A stretch of DNA of 64,000 bases from Cytophagales bacterium (GTDB lineage: Bacteria; Bacteroidota; Bacteroidia; Cytophagales; Cyclobacteriaceae): NCBI GenBank assembly GCA_033344775.1, contig JAWPMT010000006.1, positions 310,001 through 374,000 of the forward strand, read 5' to 3'. Below are positions 9,171 to 17,213 of the stretch, piece by piece; within the stretch, counting starts at the first letter, position 1; every line of letters starts with the position of its first letter. Below the pieces are notes generated by a model. It had not been told where the DNA came from. It saw only the letters and a list, made by a program, of their open reading frames with translations, and ran no database searches. Position numbers and translations under genes: made by a program.

Positions 9171-9212
9171 CCAGGCAATCTCCTAAAGCATGACGGGAGT
9201 TGCCTGGTTTTC
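9171..9212 (+). terminator. Rho-independent terminator after the fasciclin gene
   Basis: The stem CCAGGCAA...TTGCCTGG, extended by CTCC/GGGAG, is followed by GTTTTCC. It separates the fasciclin gene from the LytS-type kinase, whose ATG lies 10 bases downstream. Confidence 0.75.
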
Positions 9213-9221
9213 CTTATCGCC

Positions 9222-10235
9222 ATGTTCAGGACCAGGTACCGATTTCTGTACATTCTACTTTTGGGGATCTATTCATTCCTCAATTTAAAGTTCACAGAAG
9301 GGGATTCTTTGCTGGATTTTGAAGTGAATGATTACATTCTCTCCGGATTCATCCTGCTTTTCGTAGTATGCATCTGGGAAGGCAATCGCCTGCTGGCCAT
9401 GGTTGCAGAACGATTCAAACTACCCAGTCTTCCCTACAGTGAGCTAATCACTCATTTTCTCGCCTCTATTTTTTTCATTGTTGTCTTATCTTTTCTGGGC
9501 AATTATTTGGCGCATTTCTCTGCTCAGGCCGGAGAAACCAACTTTCGACTGATCCTGGGCTTTAATTTTCGGATCAACTTGTTCCTGCATTGTATCAATG
9601 CGATCTCCTTCTATAGAAATAAGATGGAAGAGATGCGCATTCAGGCGGAACGCTTTAAAAAACAAAAGGCTGAGGCCCAATTCGATGCGTTGAGTAAGCA
9701 ACTAAATCCGCATTTTCTATTCAATAGTTTCAATGTGCTTTCCAGTTTGGTCGATCAGGATCCTGTGTCTGCACAACAATTCATCAACCGCTTGTCCGGT
9801 GTGTATCGCTATTTGTTGAAAAATCAGGATAACAAACTGGTGAAACTGAAGGAAGAAATGAAGTTTTTGGAAGCGTACATCTACTTGATGAAGACACGCT
9901 TCAGGGACAGCCTGGTCATCAACAATCAAGTAAGTTCAGCAGATTCAAACAAATACATTGCTCCTTCCACATTACAGCTTCTGATCGAGAATGCGATCAA
10001 GCACAATGAGGTTTCTAAAATCTCCCCACTTTCCATTGAAATCTATCAATCTAAAGGTCATTTGATTGTAGAGAACAGCATCAAGTTGAAAGAGCAAGAG
10101 GTGGAATCATCTTATGTAGGGCTGGCCAATATCAAAAACCGATACGCCTTTTTAAGTGAAGAGAATCCATTGATCATTCATTCCAATGGCAAGTTCACGG
10201 TGAAAATTCCATTAATCGAAGTAGAAGAAAAGTGA
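9222..10235 (+). CDS. LytS/YehU-type membrane sensor histidine kinase
   Basis: This 337-residue kinase has about four N-terminal membrane segments (near 7-24, 38-58, 77-95, 108-130) and then a cytosolic linker helix rich in K/E/Q. The His_kinase domain (PF06580 type) carries the motif QLNPHFLFNSFN with phospho-acceptor His164. A short HATPase region contains LLIENAIKHNE and ends near GLANIKNRYAFL. Such kinases pair with LytTR response regulators, and one follows here with a four-base overlap (GTGA). The ligand sensed by the membrane part cannot be read from sequence. The glycine-rich G boxes are short, as is usual for this subfamily. Confidence 0.93.
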   Translation: MFRTRYRFLYILLLGIYSFLNLKFTEGDSLLDFEVNDYILSGFILLFVVCIWEGNRLLAMVAERFKLPSLPYSELITHFLASIFFIVVLSFLGNYLAHFSAQAGETNFRLILGFNFRINLFLHCINAISFYRNKMEEMRIQAERFKKQKAEAQFDALSKQLNPHFLFNSFNVLSSLVDQDPVSAQQFINRLSGVYRYLLKNQDNKLVKLKEEMKFLEAYIYLMKTRFRDSLVINNQVSSADSNKYIAPSTLQLLIENAIKHNEVSKISPLSIEIYQSKGHLIVENSIKLKEQEVESSYVGLANIKNRYAFLSEENPLIIHSNGKFTVKIPLIEVEEK

Positions 10236-10990
10236 GAGCAGTAATCGTAGAAGATGAGCAACTAGCGGCAGAAAGGCTGGCCGGATTGATCGCAAAAACA
10301 GATGCTATTGACGTGGTAGGCCAATTTGATACCGTCCGTGAAACCGTTTCCTTTTTTAAGAATAATCAAGAAGAGATCGACCTCATGTTCTGTGACATTC
10401 AGTTAGCGGATGGGCTGAGCTTCAAGATCTTCGAAAAGATCGATATCAACATTCCGGTGATCTTCACAACCGCTTATGATGAATATTCGCTGCAGGCTTT
10501 TAAAGTAAATAGCCTGGATTATCTTCTTAAACCGGTGCAATTCCCGGAGTTGCAAACGGCCATCAAGAAATACAGTACCATTTATCAGAAGCAAGCACAA
10601 TTGATTGATGCCAATTTGCTAAAGGATTTGTTTGTCAAACGTAAATACAAGGAGCGATTTTTGGTCAAGGCTGGTACAAAATATTATCATAAGCCTGTAG
10701 ATGACATCACTTACTTCTCTTCTGAAGACAAAATCGTGTACCTACACGATGGACAAGCGGGTAAAAAGTTCATGACGGACTTTACTTTAGATGAATTGGT
10801 TGCGGACCATCTGGATCCGGACAAGTTTTTTCGAATCAATCGAAAATTCATTGTTCACATTGAATCTATTGAACTTTTTAAACCTTATGCGGGGCAAAGG
10901 TTGTTATTGAAATTGCACGAAGGCCAGGTTGATGAGTTGTTGGTAAGCCGGGAGAAGGTCGTCGCATTCAAATCATGGTTTACAAAATGA
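10232..10990 (+). CDS. LytTR-family response regulator
   Basis: The 252-residue protein has a receiver domain (1-120) with acidic pocket Glu7-Asp8, phospho-acceptor Asp55 (MFCDIQL), Thr80 and Lys100 (LLKP). A LytTR DNA-binding domain follows (about 145-250, including ITYFSSEDKIVYLH and FFRINRKFIVH). It starts with GTG at 10232, overlapping the kinase stop, and its own stop overlaps the ATG of the next small gene (ATGA). LytTR regulators bind direct repeats in promoters. Target genes are unknown; the small downstream gene is a likely member of the same transcript. Confidence 0.95.
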   Translation: MRAVIVEDEQLAAERLAGLIAKTDAIDVVGQFDTVRETVSFFKNNQEEIDLMFCDIQLADGLSFKIFEKIDINIPVIFTTAYDEYSLQAFKVNSLDYLLKPVQFPELQTAIKKYSTIYQKQAQLIDANLLKDLFVKRKYKERFLVKAGTKYYHKPVDDITYFSSEDKIVYLHDGQAGKKFMTDFTLDELVADHLDPDKFFRINRKFIVHIESIELFKPYAGQRLLLKLHEGQVDELLVSREKVVAFKSWFTK

Positions 10991-11340
10991 GAACACTCTT
11001 CGTCTTACTGACATTTTTCGCAGCAACAACACTATCAGGACAAAATCTGGATTCTTTGAAACGAGAGATCCTCGCCATCAAACAGGAAACGCAAGACATC
11101 AACCTTCGGATCAACAACGCAGACAAGCAATTTCGGGCTGGTATTTTGGTTTCTACCTTGGGTTATTCGATCACCATTGCGGGAGGGTTAATGTTAGGTC
11201 GATCGAATGACCAATTAGGACAGGCGTTATTGGTAGCAGGTGGTATCACAGGAGCAACTGGCACTTATATTATGGTTGATTCTTATCGGGTTTTATCCGG
11301 GAAGAGAAGGAAGAAGAATGATCCACTAAGACAGGAATGA
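10987..11340 (+). CDS. Small secreted/membrane protein co-transcribed with the LytS/LytTR pair
   Basis: The product is 117 residues when started at the ATG that overlaps the LytTR stop. It has a signal peptide (FAATTLSGQ), a predicted helical or coiled-coil segment (DSLKREILAIKQETQDINLRI region, 20-48), and then two hydrophobic segments (about 50-68 and 75-98) separated by GRSNDQLGQ. The tail is basic (KRRKKNDP). I do not recognise a family. Tight coupling to the two-component genes suggests it acts in or is controlled by that system, but this is inferred from position only. The stop codon is directly followed by a REP-like hairpin at 11345. Confidence 0.75.
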   Translation: MRTLFVLLTFFAATTLSGQNLDSLKREILAIKQETQDINLRINNADKQFRAGILVSTLGYSITIAGGLMLGRSNDQLGQALLVAGGITGATGTYIMVDSYRVLSGKRRKKNDPLRQE

Positions 11341-11344
11341 TTTT

Positions 11345-11359
11345 GAAGTTGGAAACTTC
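11345..11359. repeat. Single REP-like hairpin (GAAGTT-GGA-AACTTC)
   Basis: This 15-base hairpin is identical to the first hairpin downstream of the RAYT gene, and it too sits just behind a stop codon (TGATTTTG versus TGATTTGG). The match continues for about 15 bases (ATTTTATT..TTGACT) and then breaks, so this is a half element. Confidence 0.7.
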
Positions 11360-11396
11360 ATTTTATTAGTTGACTGTACTATTTTAAAAGCACTAA

Positions 11397-11486
11397 CTGG
11401 TGAGAGAACCAGAACACTACCCTTTTAGCAGTGCCATTGATTACTCAGGAGGAAGAGGACTTCTGGAATTAACTATGATTGGCTGA
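11397..11486 (+). pseudogene. Orphan 3' tail of a RAYT transposase
   Basis: Twenty-nine codons (CTG at 11397 to TGA at 11484-11486) encode a peptide nearly identical to the last 29 residues of the RAYT at 6863-7414 (LVREPEHYPFSSAIDY, then GGRGLLELTMIG). An in-frame TAA stands just before it and no upstream transposase sequence remains. It is followed by a two-hairpin element matching the one behind the intact gene. DNA differences are scattered and partly synonymous, so this is the remnant of a second, diverged RAYT copy rather than a recent duplication. Confidence 0.85.
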
Positions 11487-11490
11487 TGTA

Positions 11491-11540
11491 GAAGTTTTAA
11501 ACTTCGTTTTATTGTTTGACTTCAGTTACAAACTGAAGCC
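11491..11540 (-). repeat. Two-hairpin REP-like element behind the RAYT remnant
   Basis: GAAGTTTTAAACTTC at 11491-11505 and CTTCAGT-TACAA-ACTGAAG at 11520-11538 repeat the structure found at 7419-7468. Some base changes keep the stems paired, such as the loop and spacer substitutions. Orientation is minus. Confidence 0.75.
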
Positions 11541-11593
11541 AGTAACTGTACTTTTCTAAGAAGCACTCCCTGCAACTAAAGCCAATAGTCTGA

Positions 11594-11764
11594 TCAAACC
11601 GGACTACCAGACATGAACTGCACGTACTCTCGACAACTAGATTTGGTGCCGAGATAAACCACCCGCCCTTCATTGTAAACCTGCCAGGTCGCTCCACTTT
11701 TGCTGTATCTGATGGTCATCCCTTTTTTACGATTACTCCCCAAAATTGCATTCAAAAAATTCAT
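11594..11764 (-). CDS. Small 56-residue hypothetical protein
   Basis: The ATG at 11764 is preceded on the minus strand by GGAGAAAG, a purine-rich stretch at ribosome-binding distance. It opens a 56-codon frame ending in TGA at 11594-11596. The product starts MNFLNAILGSNRKKG and continues TIRYSKSGATWQVY, then GRVVYLGTKSSCREYV, an even mix of polar and hydrophobic residues like a small folded beta protein. One cysteine is present. I do not recognise a family. It stands alone between the RAYT remnant and a pseudogene. Coding status is supported by the start context and sensible composition, not by homology. Confidence 0.5.
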   Translation of the reverse strand: MNFLNAILGSNRKKGMTIRYSKSGATWQVYNEGRVVYLGTKSSCREYVQFMSGSPV

Positions 11765-12073
11765 GTTGGTCTTTCTCCGCTAATTACGCAGATCAAGCAT
11801 TGACCGAAGCGACAATTTAGACAGAAGCTGCATTGACCAGACAAAAGCGCCAAAAGTTCGGATAAACTGTTTACCGAAGGGTTTAGGATTTATCGGAGTT
11901 CTGTGACCGTACCAGAACAAGAAAAACTCGCAATCACGGGATAGTGTACTTTCGTAAAACCATTTAACTGAAAGCAACGATGCAAGGAAAACCCAGAACC
12001 GTAGGATTCAAAACTATTTTCGATCTATTGACACAACGGCAAAGACATTTGTCCATTCCGAGGTTTTACGCTC

Positions 12074-12831
12074 ATGCCACTGGTTTTTATCTCCATCTTT
12101 ACAATTGTTTCAAACATCAATGATGCAGGTATTCCAGAGGCTGATTATCAAAATAAATACAAGAAGAAGGTCAGCTAACCACGGCTACAATCACGGATAT
12201 TGAGGAACAAAACAATATCTCCATCAATGAGGAACACCCATCCATTATTAGCTACCAATATTCGACTAATCAGGGGGAAGTAGTCGGGGTTTACCGGTCA
12301 TTGGATCCGGAAAAAATTGGCCAAATGAAGATAGGGGATGATATTGAAATAAAGTATCTGAACGAACATTCCATGATTGTGGGGCTGGAACCGTTTGAAT
12401 TTCCTTTTGAGGCTCAAATGATGCTGATGCCATTTCTGACCCTCGGGCTCATTATGGCGATCCTCCTGTATTTAAGGATTAGAAAAACTTTAAGTCTTTA
12501 TAATTACGGAGTGGTCAAATCTGCAGAATTAATTGCTATGAATGTACAGCGTGGATTACCCATCACTGGGATTGGACAAGGAGCCAAAGTCCACTATCAG
12601 TACGAAACAACCACTGGAATGAAGGTGTTGGGTAAATCTTTCACGAACGACCACTCTTTATTGAATGGCATGAAGCAAGGAGATATGATCAATATTTTCG
12701 TCTCTGAAATCGACGAATCCAAATCATGTCTGATTCCAAAAATGATCAGTTACGGAATAATTGGGAAATATAAATTAACTGCTAGGGAAACGATTAATAG
12801 TAATCCTCCTCTTCAGATTCTATGGGAATAA
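12074..12831 (+). pseudogene. DUF3592-like membrane protein gene with an apparent frameshift
   Basis: An ATG at 12074 opens a short frame (MPLVFISIFTIVSN..., 34 codons) that stops at 12176-12178. A second frame, with no ATG, is open from about 12152 and runs to 12831. Joined at the AAGAAGAAGG run near 12160-12170, they give one protein. It has an N-terminal hydrophobic segment, a DUF3592-like extracytoplasmic part (ATITDIEEQ, SIISYQYST, GDDIEIKYL), a second membrane segment near 12415-12480 and a second DUF3592-like repeat (KVHYQYETTTG, KQGDMINIFVS). A one- or two-base indel therefore separates start from body; a sequencing error is an alternative. The 3' end overlaps the convergent SiaC-like gene by 38 bases. 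The product is probably not made intact. Confidence 0.6.
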
Positions 12832-13210
12832 AGTTGAATTCTATGTCAACAAAATAGGAAAGGTCTTCTCCGATCTCGAGTACATCCTCATCGTCCTCCT
12901 CATAGTACCAGTTGACAATGACGGTCTTTCCTTTTTCCTGAAATCCTGCCAGGCGTTTCAAAATACCGAGCAAACATTTGGTAGAACTGGTATTGAAATA
13001 TTCTAAGGCAAAATTGGCAGTAAAATCCCCTCCGGATTGCTTAAACTGGGCATTTTCCAGGTAGTCGTAAATAGGACTATAAAAGTTGATGGATACTTCC
13101 GGGCTGGATCTTCCCTTGATCTCAAACAGCTCAGCAGCTGTATCCAGCATCACATAAGGCGTAACACTGGTTGGGTCAATCACTATAGGTTGTTGCGTTT
13201 CTTGATCCAT
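12794..13210 (-). CDS. SiaC-family (DUF1987) regulatory phosphoprotein
   Basis: The 138-residue protein matches the SiaC/DUF1987 family: SPEVSINFYSPIYDYL at 36-51 and the phosphorylation segment YFNTSSTKCL at 71-80, with Thr74/Ser75/Ser76 as candidate sites. In Pseudomonas aeruginosa, SiaC is phosphorylated by SiaB and dephosphorylated by the PP2C phosphatase SiaA, and the unphosphorylated form activates the diguanylate cyclase SiaD. Here the gene lies two bases downstream of a SpoIIE/PP2C phosphatase gene, which fits an enzyme-substrate pair. No SiaB-like kinase or GGDEF protein is nearby. The C-terminus is strongly acidic (ESEEEDYY). The output partner is unknown. Confidence 0.88.
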   Translation of the reverse strand: MDQETQQPIVIDPTSVTPYVMLDTAAELFEIKGRSSPEVSINFYSPIYDYLENAQFKQSGGDFTANFALEYFNTSSTKCLLGILKRLAGFQEKGKTVIVNWYYEEDDEDVLEIGEDLSYFVDIEFNFIPIESEEEDYY

Positions 13211-13212
13211 GG

Positions 13213-14826
13213 TTAAAAGTCGATTCTAAATCCCATAACTAGTATATCGTCGATCTGCGGATAGCTCTTATCGTCAGTATTCATCCAGTTATGGAGTTCC
13301 TGATCGAGTAATTCCCGCTGTTCTTTCATTGGCTTTTCATGAATTTGCTCTAAAAACTTCATGAATCGCACACGTTTATATTTTTTGTTCAGTCGCCCTC
13401 CCATCTGATCCTCAAAGCCATCCGAGAATATGTAACAGGAGGTTCCAGGTGTCAGTTTCACTATTTGGCGCGTAAAAAACGGCTCCACGCCTTCATGCTC
13501 TTCACCGATAGATTGCCGGTCGCCGCGGAAAACTTTCAAGTTTCCTTTTTGTAAGAAAACCAGGTTGTTTTTCGCTCCGGCAAATTCGAGCGTTTTATTG
13601 CGTGTATTGATGGTACATATGGACAAGTCCATACCATCTTGCACTTCTTCTACATCTCTTTTTAGCGTTTTTACAATTGCCTTGTGCAATCTTAACGCAA
13701 TTTGACTTGGATCAAGTATCCGGCGCATGCCAACAATTCTCTCCAAATGCTCAATTCCCAGCATACTCATGAACGCTCCGGGTACACCATGACCGGTGCA
13801 ATCTACTGCCGCGATGACATATTTTGGGTCTTTGTAGTCAAGCTTTTTAAACCAGTAAAAGTCGCCGCTGACGATATCTCTGGGCTTGAAAAAAATGAAT
13901 GAATCCTTGAAAATCTTTTTAAAAGCCGTCTGTTCCGGCATCATGGAAAATTGTATCCGCTTGGCATAGTCGATACTTTCCGTGATCTCGTTGTTCTTCT
14001 TGCTGATCAGGTCGTTCGCCTCTTGTAGTTCTTTCGCCTGTTGGGTGATTTTTTCGTTCAGCTCGGTGAGTGTTTCCACCCGACCGGTAAGTACATTTTC
14101 TTTGTTCTTTTTGGAAAGGATATCGATCTGCGAGCCATCCAGAATCTTTCGAGGCAGCAGCTCGATCATCATAGAGAAATCTTCCAGGCCTTTGTAACGC
14201 CGGGCTATGTCCTCATATGATTTCTCATAGATCTTTCGGGTAAAGTTTTCACTGAATTTGGTTTCAAGATTCCCGAATAAGGTGTGAGAAATATCAAACA
14301 ACAAACTATACCAATCTGCTTCGTTCTTGGGCAATTCTTCCTGTAGCTTGAAAGGCACCGGCAAAAAAGCTTTATCGGGTGCATTCTCCAACCAGTGTTG
14401 TAGCGATACAAGCATCTTATCTCCGGCCGACCCGAGCAATTGATATGCCTTAGACAACACAGATTGAATGAAAACCTTGGAAAGTTCAATCGGTTGACGT
14501 TCCCGAGGCTGGAAAATGATCTGCAGAGACTCTATTTCAGAAGCAAAAGGATATTTCTCCTGAACCTGCACCCGTACATCTTCGCGGGATTTGATGGTAG
14601 AGGAATCCAGCTCTGTGATGTACTGCTCCAGTAGCAAATAAGTTTCCGGTAGCTGCTGTAATTGCTTGTCGGCGGACATGGAAGTAAACTTGCTGACTCG
14701 CGCAGACAGGATACTGTATTGCTTGTCGTCCGGTACTTTCTCTACCAGGAAGGTAAGTAGGTCGTAAAGGTTGTGTTTGAGCTCCTTTTTTGAAGGAGCT
14801 CCATCACGTTTGAATAATCCAAGCAT
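13213..14826 (-). CDS. SpoIIE/PP2C-type serine/threonine phosphatase (SiaA-like)
   Basis: The 537-residue protein has a helical N-terminal region (1-235), a coiled coil (about 245-285, LTELNEKITQQAKELQEAND), and a SpoIIE phosphatase domain (about 290-537). The domain carries the metal-binding Asp322 in VSGDFYW and Asp342 in AVDCTGHGVPGAFMSM. It lacks membrane segments, unlike Pseudomonas SiaA, so sensing may come from the adjacent membrane protein whose stop codon directly abuts this start. The likely substrate is the SiaC-like protein encoded two bases downstream. The DYAKRIQFSMMP motif before the catalytic domain is typical of Bacteroidota PP2C proteins. The phosphatase call is firm; its input signal is unknown. 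Confidence 0.92.
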   Translation of the reverse strand: MLGLFKRDGAPSKKELKHNLYDLLTFLVEKVPDDKQYSILSARVSKFTSMSADKQLQQLPETYLLLEQYITELDSSTIKSREDVRVQVQEKYPFASEIESLQIIFQPRERQPIELSKVFIQSVLSKAYQLLGSAGDKMLVSLQHWLENAPDKAFLPVPFKLQEELPKNEADWYSLLFDISHTLFGNLETKFSENFTRKIYEKSYEDIARRYKGLEDFSMMIELLPRKILDGSQIDILSKKNKENVLTGRVETLTELNEKITQQAKELQEANDLISKKNNEITESIDYAKRIQFSMMPEQTAFKKIFKDSFIFFKPRDIVSGDFYWFKKLDYKDPKYVIAAVDCTGHGVPGAFMSMLGIEHLERIVGMRRILDPSQIALRLHKAIVKTLKRDVEEVQDGMDLSICTINTRNKTLEFAGAKNNLVFLQKGNLKVFRGDRQSIGEEHEGVEPFFTRQIVKLTPGTSCYIFSDGFEDQMGGRLNKKYKRVRFMKFLEQIHEKPMKEQRELLDQELHNWMNTDDKSYPQIDDILVMGFRIDF

Positions 14827-15231
14827 TTAGGCGACTCTCGCTGCCTTAAAAATGTAGTAAAATCCAAGCCCTGAAAGTGTCCAGGTCACCATCAGTGCGA
14901 CGATCCAGGTTATCTGACCCAAGGTAGAACCTAATAAGGTATCGAAGATATTAAGGCCAAAAAAGTGGTCTATCTGCATGTGCATGTGCCCTACGGCCAT
15001 TACCACAAAGCCCCAGGCCATTAGCGCCATTCCTTTACCGAAAGTACCACCTTTGAGTGCACCAGCAGTACGAAGTGCAAAGTACATACATAAGAAAAGA
15101 AAAGGTAATTCAAGTACGCCAAACCACAATTCAAGTACGCTAGGCGCATCTCCATGATCCTGCGCAAAAGTAACAGTAGCAATTGCAGTGAGGGCAACGG
15201 TTAGTGCAGAGCGTTTAAATAAGCACGTCAT
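14827..15231 (-). CDS. Four-helix membrane protein heading the PP2C/SiaC operon
   Basis: The 134-residue protein has an N-terminal signal-like helix (VALTAIATVTFAQ) followed by about three membrane helices (near 34-54, 66-84, 105-130). The second helix ends with GHMHMQIDHFFG, a cluster of three His and one Asp that could bind a metal or heme. I do not recognise the family. It is the first gene of the operon and its stop abuts the phosphatase ATG, so it may be the membrane input of the PP2C/SiaC module. That role is an inference from order and from the phosphatase having no membrane part. The His cluster is directly visible. Confidence 0.75.
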   Translation of the reverse strand: MTCLFKRSALTVALTAIATVTFAQDHGDAPSVLELWFGVLELPFLFLCMYFALRTAGALKGGTFGKGMALMAWGFVVMAVGHMHMQIDHFFGLNIFDTLLGSTLGQITWIVALMVTWTLSGLGFYYIFKAARVA

Positions 15232-15360
15232 TATTCTATCAGATTTAAGTTAGTTTCTAAATTTGCTGTAGCTGAAAAATAAGTGGCGGCTAGAAAATTA
15301 AGTCTCTACTTTCCCTGAAATTTCGCTGGTCCTTAGAAAAAGAAGTCCTCAATTTATCAA

Positions 15361-16311
15361 ATGGCTCCAAAAAATCCAACTTTAAGTGACATCCGCCAGG
15401 CGCATCAACGTATCGGGCAGTACATCCTCAATACACCAATCCTTACTTCACACTCTATTGATGACATCACCGGATCAAGCATTGCTTTTAAATGTGAAAA
15501 TTTCCAGAAAGTAGGCGCCTTCAAAATGCGTGGAGCCAGCAACGCGATCTTCTCTTACAGACCTGAAGAGCGAGAAACAGGTTTTGCGACACACTCCTCG
15601 GGAAATCATGCGCAGGCTGTTGCATTAGCAGCACAGCTGGCGGGTAGCAAAGCTTATGTGGTGATGCCCAATAATGCTCCCAAAGTGAAGGTCAGTGCTG
15701 TGAAAGGATACGGCGCAGAAATCGTCTTTTGTGAGCCCAATGAAAAAGCCCGCGAAGACACCTGTAAGGCGGTAATTGAAAAAACCGGGGCAAAATTCAT
15801 CCACCCATTCGATGATCCAGCCATCATTGCAGGACAGGCTACTGCCGCGAAAGAATTTATTGAAGAGGGCCAGGATGTTGATATCATGATGACTCCTGTT
15901 GGCGGGGGTGGTCTAGCTGCGGGCACTGCCTTGTCTGTGCAGTACCTGACTCCAACTACGCAAGTGATCCTTGCAGAACCAGAGGAAGTCAATGATGCTT
16001 ACCAGTCTTTCAAAACGGGCAAACTGGTGCCTGCCACCAATAAACCCACCATTGCAGATGGGCTGAAAACTTCCTTGGGCGAATTGAATTTTCAGATCAT
16101 TCAAAGCCACGTCAAAGACATATTTACGGTATCTGAAAAGGAGATCATTTCAGCCATGCGGCTGGTATGGGAGCGGATGAAGATCATCATCGAGCCTTCG
16201 TGTGCGGTTCCATTAGCCGCCGTTTTAAAACACAAAGACGTTTTTGCTGGTAAAAAAATCGGGATCATCCTGACCGGAGGCAATGTCGACTTGGGTAACT
16301 TACCTTTCTGA
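15361..16311 (+). CDS. PLP-dependent threonine/serine dehydratase or serine racemase-like enzyme
   Basis: The 316-residue fold-type II PLP enzyme has the Schiff-base lysine Lys55 in GAFKMRGA, the substrate loop SSGNHAQ (79-85), the phosphate-binding glycine loop GGGG near 181-184, and a C-terminal GGNVDL. It lacks the ACT regulatory domain of biosynthetic IlvA, so it belongs with catabolic threonine dehydratases, serine racemases and threo-3-hydroxyaspartate dehydratases. It would deaminate Thr/Ser to 2-oxo acids plus ammonia, or racemise Ser. The exact substrate cannot be fixed from sequence. The lipid kinase gene follows closely, so the two are probably co-transcribed. Confidence 0.88.
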   Translation: MAPKNPTLSDIRQAHQRIGQYILNTPILTSHSIDDITGSSIAFKCENFQKVGAFKMRGASNAIFSYRPEERETGFATHSSGNHAQAVALAAQLAGSKAYVVMPNNAPKVKVSAVKGYGAEIVFCEPNEKAREDTCKAVIEKTGAKFIHPFDDPAIIAGQATAAKEFIEEGQDVDIMMTPVGGGGLAAGTALSVQYLTPTTQVILAEPEEVNDAYQSFKTGKLVPATNKPTIADGLKTSLGELNFQIIQSHVKDIFTVSEKEIISAMRLVWERMKIIIEPSCAVPLAAVLKHKDVFAGKKIGIILTGGNVDLGNLPF

Positions 16312-16325
16312 TTTATTTCTAACGT

Positions 16326-17213
16326 CTGGAAAATTCGAGAAAAATACTGATCATCGCCAATCCGAAAGCGGGCAATAACCGTGCGGTTGATGTTGCCAAA
16401 AAGGCTTTAGATTTCCTTCAGAAAAAAGGACTCGATTGTCAATTGGTAGAAACAACACTTGATCAAAATGCGCAAAAGGTAACAGAACAGCATCTAACCG
16501 ATGACCATACGGACCTGCTCGTTGTTGGTGGAGATGGCACGGTAAATGAAGCAGTAAATGGTATGGGCTCTCATACCCCTGCGCTATCTATATTATCTAG
16601 TGGTACAGGCAATGACTTCATCAAAAACATTGAATTAGGGAATAATATTGACGAGCAACTCGATACTGCGCTGAATGGTCAACTCATTGATATTGATCTG
16701 GGTCTTTGCAACAGGAGAAAATTCCTGAATGGCGTAGGTCTGGGTTTCGACGGGCAAATCGTACGAGACATGTTGCATCGCAAAACCTGGCTGACTGGAC
16801 ACGCGGCCTATTATTATCATGTGTTGAGGATCCTCGCTTCTTATCAGGAAAGGACTTTTGAGTTTTCTCTCGATAATAATCCTCATCAAAAAGACCTTAT
16901 TCTGATGACCATTGGCAACGGAACCACTTTTGGTGGTGGTTTTAAACTTACGCCGGACGCCAAACTGGATGATGGATTATTGGACGTTTGCCTGATTGGG
17001 GCCATCAGTGCGGCCAGAAGGTTCCTGAATGTCCCCAGACTAAGTAACGGCACGCATCTAAAACTCAAAGAAATTGAGGTGATTCAAACAAAAACCCTGG
17101 AGATCAAAGAAAACCCCCTACTTGAAGGGCATATCGATGGCGAATATCTGGGCAAGCCTCCTTTCTCCATCAGTTTGTTGCCCAAGGCGCTGAAGGTGCG
17201 GGTAAGGAAGTAG
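16326..17213 (+). CDS. Diacylglycerol/lipid kinase family protein with a non-standard start
   Basis: The kinase domain is clear: N-terminal KILIIANPKAGNNRAV, the ATP-binding GGDGTVNEAVNG, SSGTGNDF, and a C-terminal region with LDDGLLDVCLIG and HIDGEY. Members phosphorylate diacylglycerol, sphingoid or related lipids. A TTG at 16443 would remove the essential first strand. The frame extends upstream to a TAA at 16320-16322 without any ATG, GTG or TTG. The best candidate is CTG at 16326 (giving 295 residues, the usual length), followed by ATA 16344 and CTG 16347. The gene starts 14 bases after the dehydratase stop, so translational coupling could help. Unusual start choice or a sequence error are both possible. 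Confidence 0.82.
   Translation: MENSRKILIIANPKAGNNRAVDVAKKALDFLQKKGLDCQLVETTLDQNAQKVTEQHLTDDHTDLLVVGGDGTVNEAVNGMGSHTPALSILSSGTGNDFIKNIELGNNIDEQLDTALNGQLIDIDLGLCNRRKFLNGVGLGFDGQIVRDMLHRKTWLTGHAAYYYHVLRILASYQERTFEFSLDNNPHQKDLILMTIGNGTTFGGGFKLTPDAKLDDGLLDVCLIGAISAARRFLNVPRLSNGTHLKLKEIEVIQTKTLEIKENPLLEGHIDGEYLGKPPFSISLLPKALKVRVRK

Noticed and set aside
11780-11977. A 65-codon minus-strand frame between the small gene and the DUF3592-like pseudogene
   Set aside because: Composition is odd (many Trp, Phe and Cys with no domain pattern) and no start context is seen; treated as non-coding.
15258-15265. TAAATTTG on the plus strand, matching the Bacteroidota -7 consensus TAnnTTTG, upstream of the dehydratase gene
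   Set aside because: No TTG is found at the right distance for the -33 element and the site is 96 bases from the gene, so a chance match in AT-rich DNA is likely.
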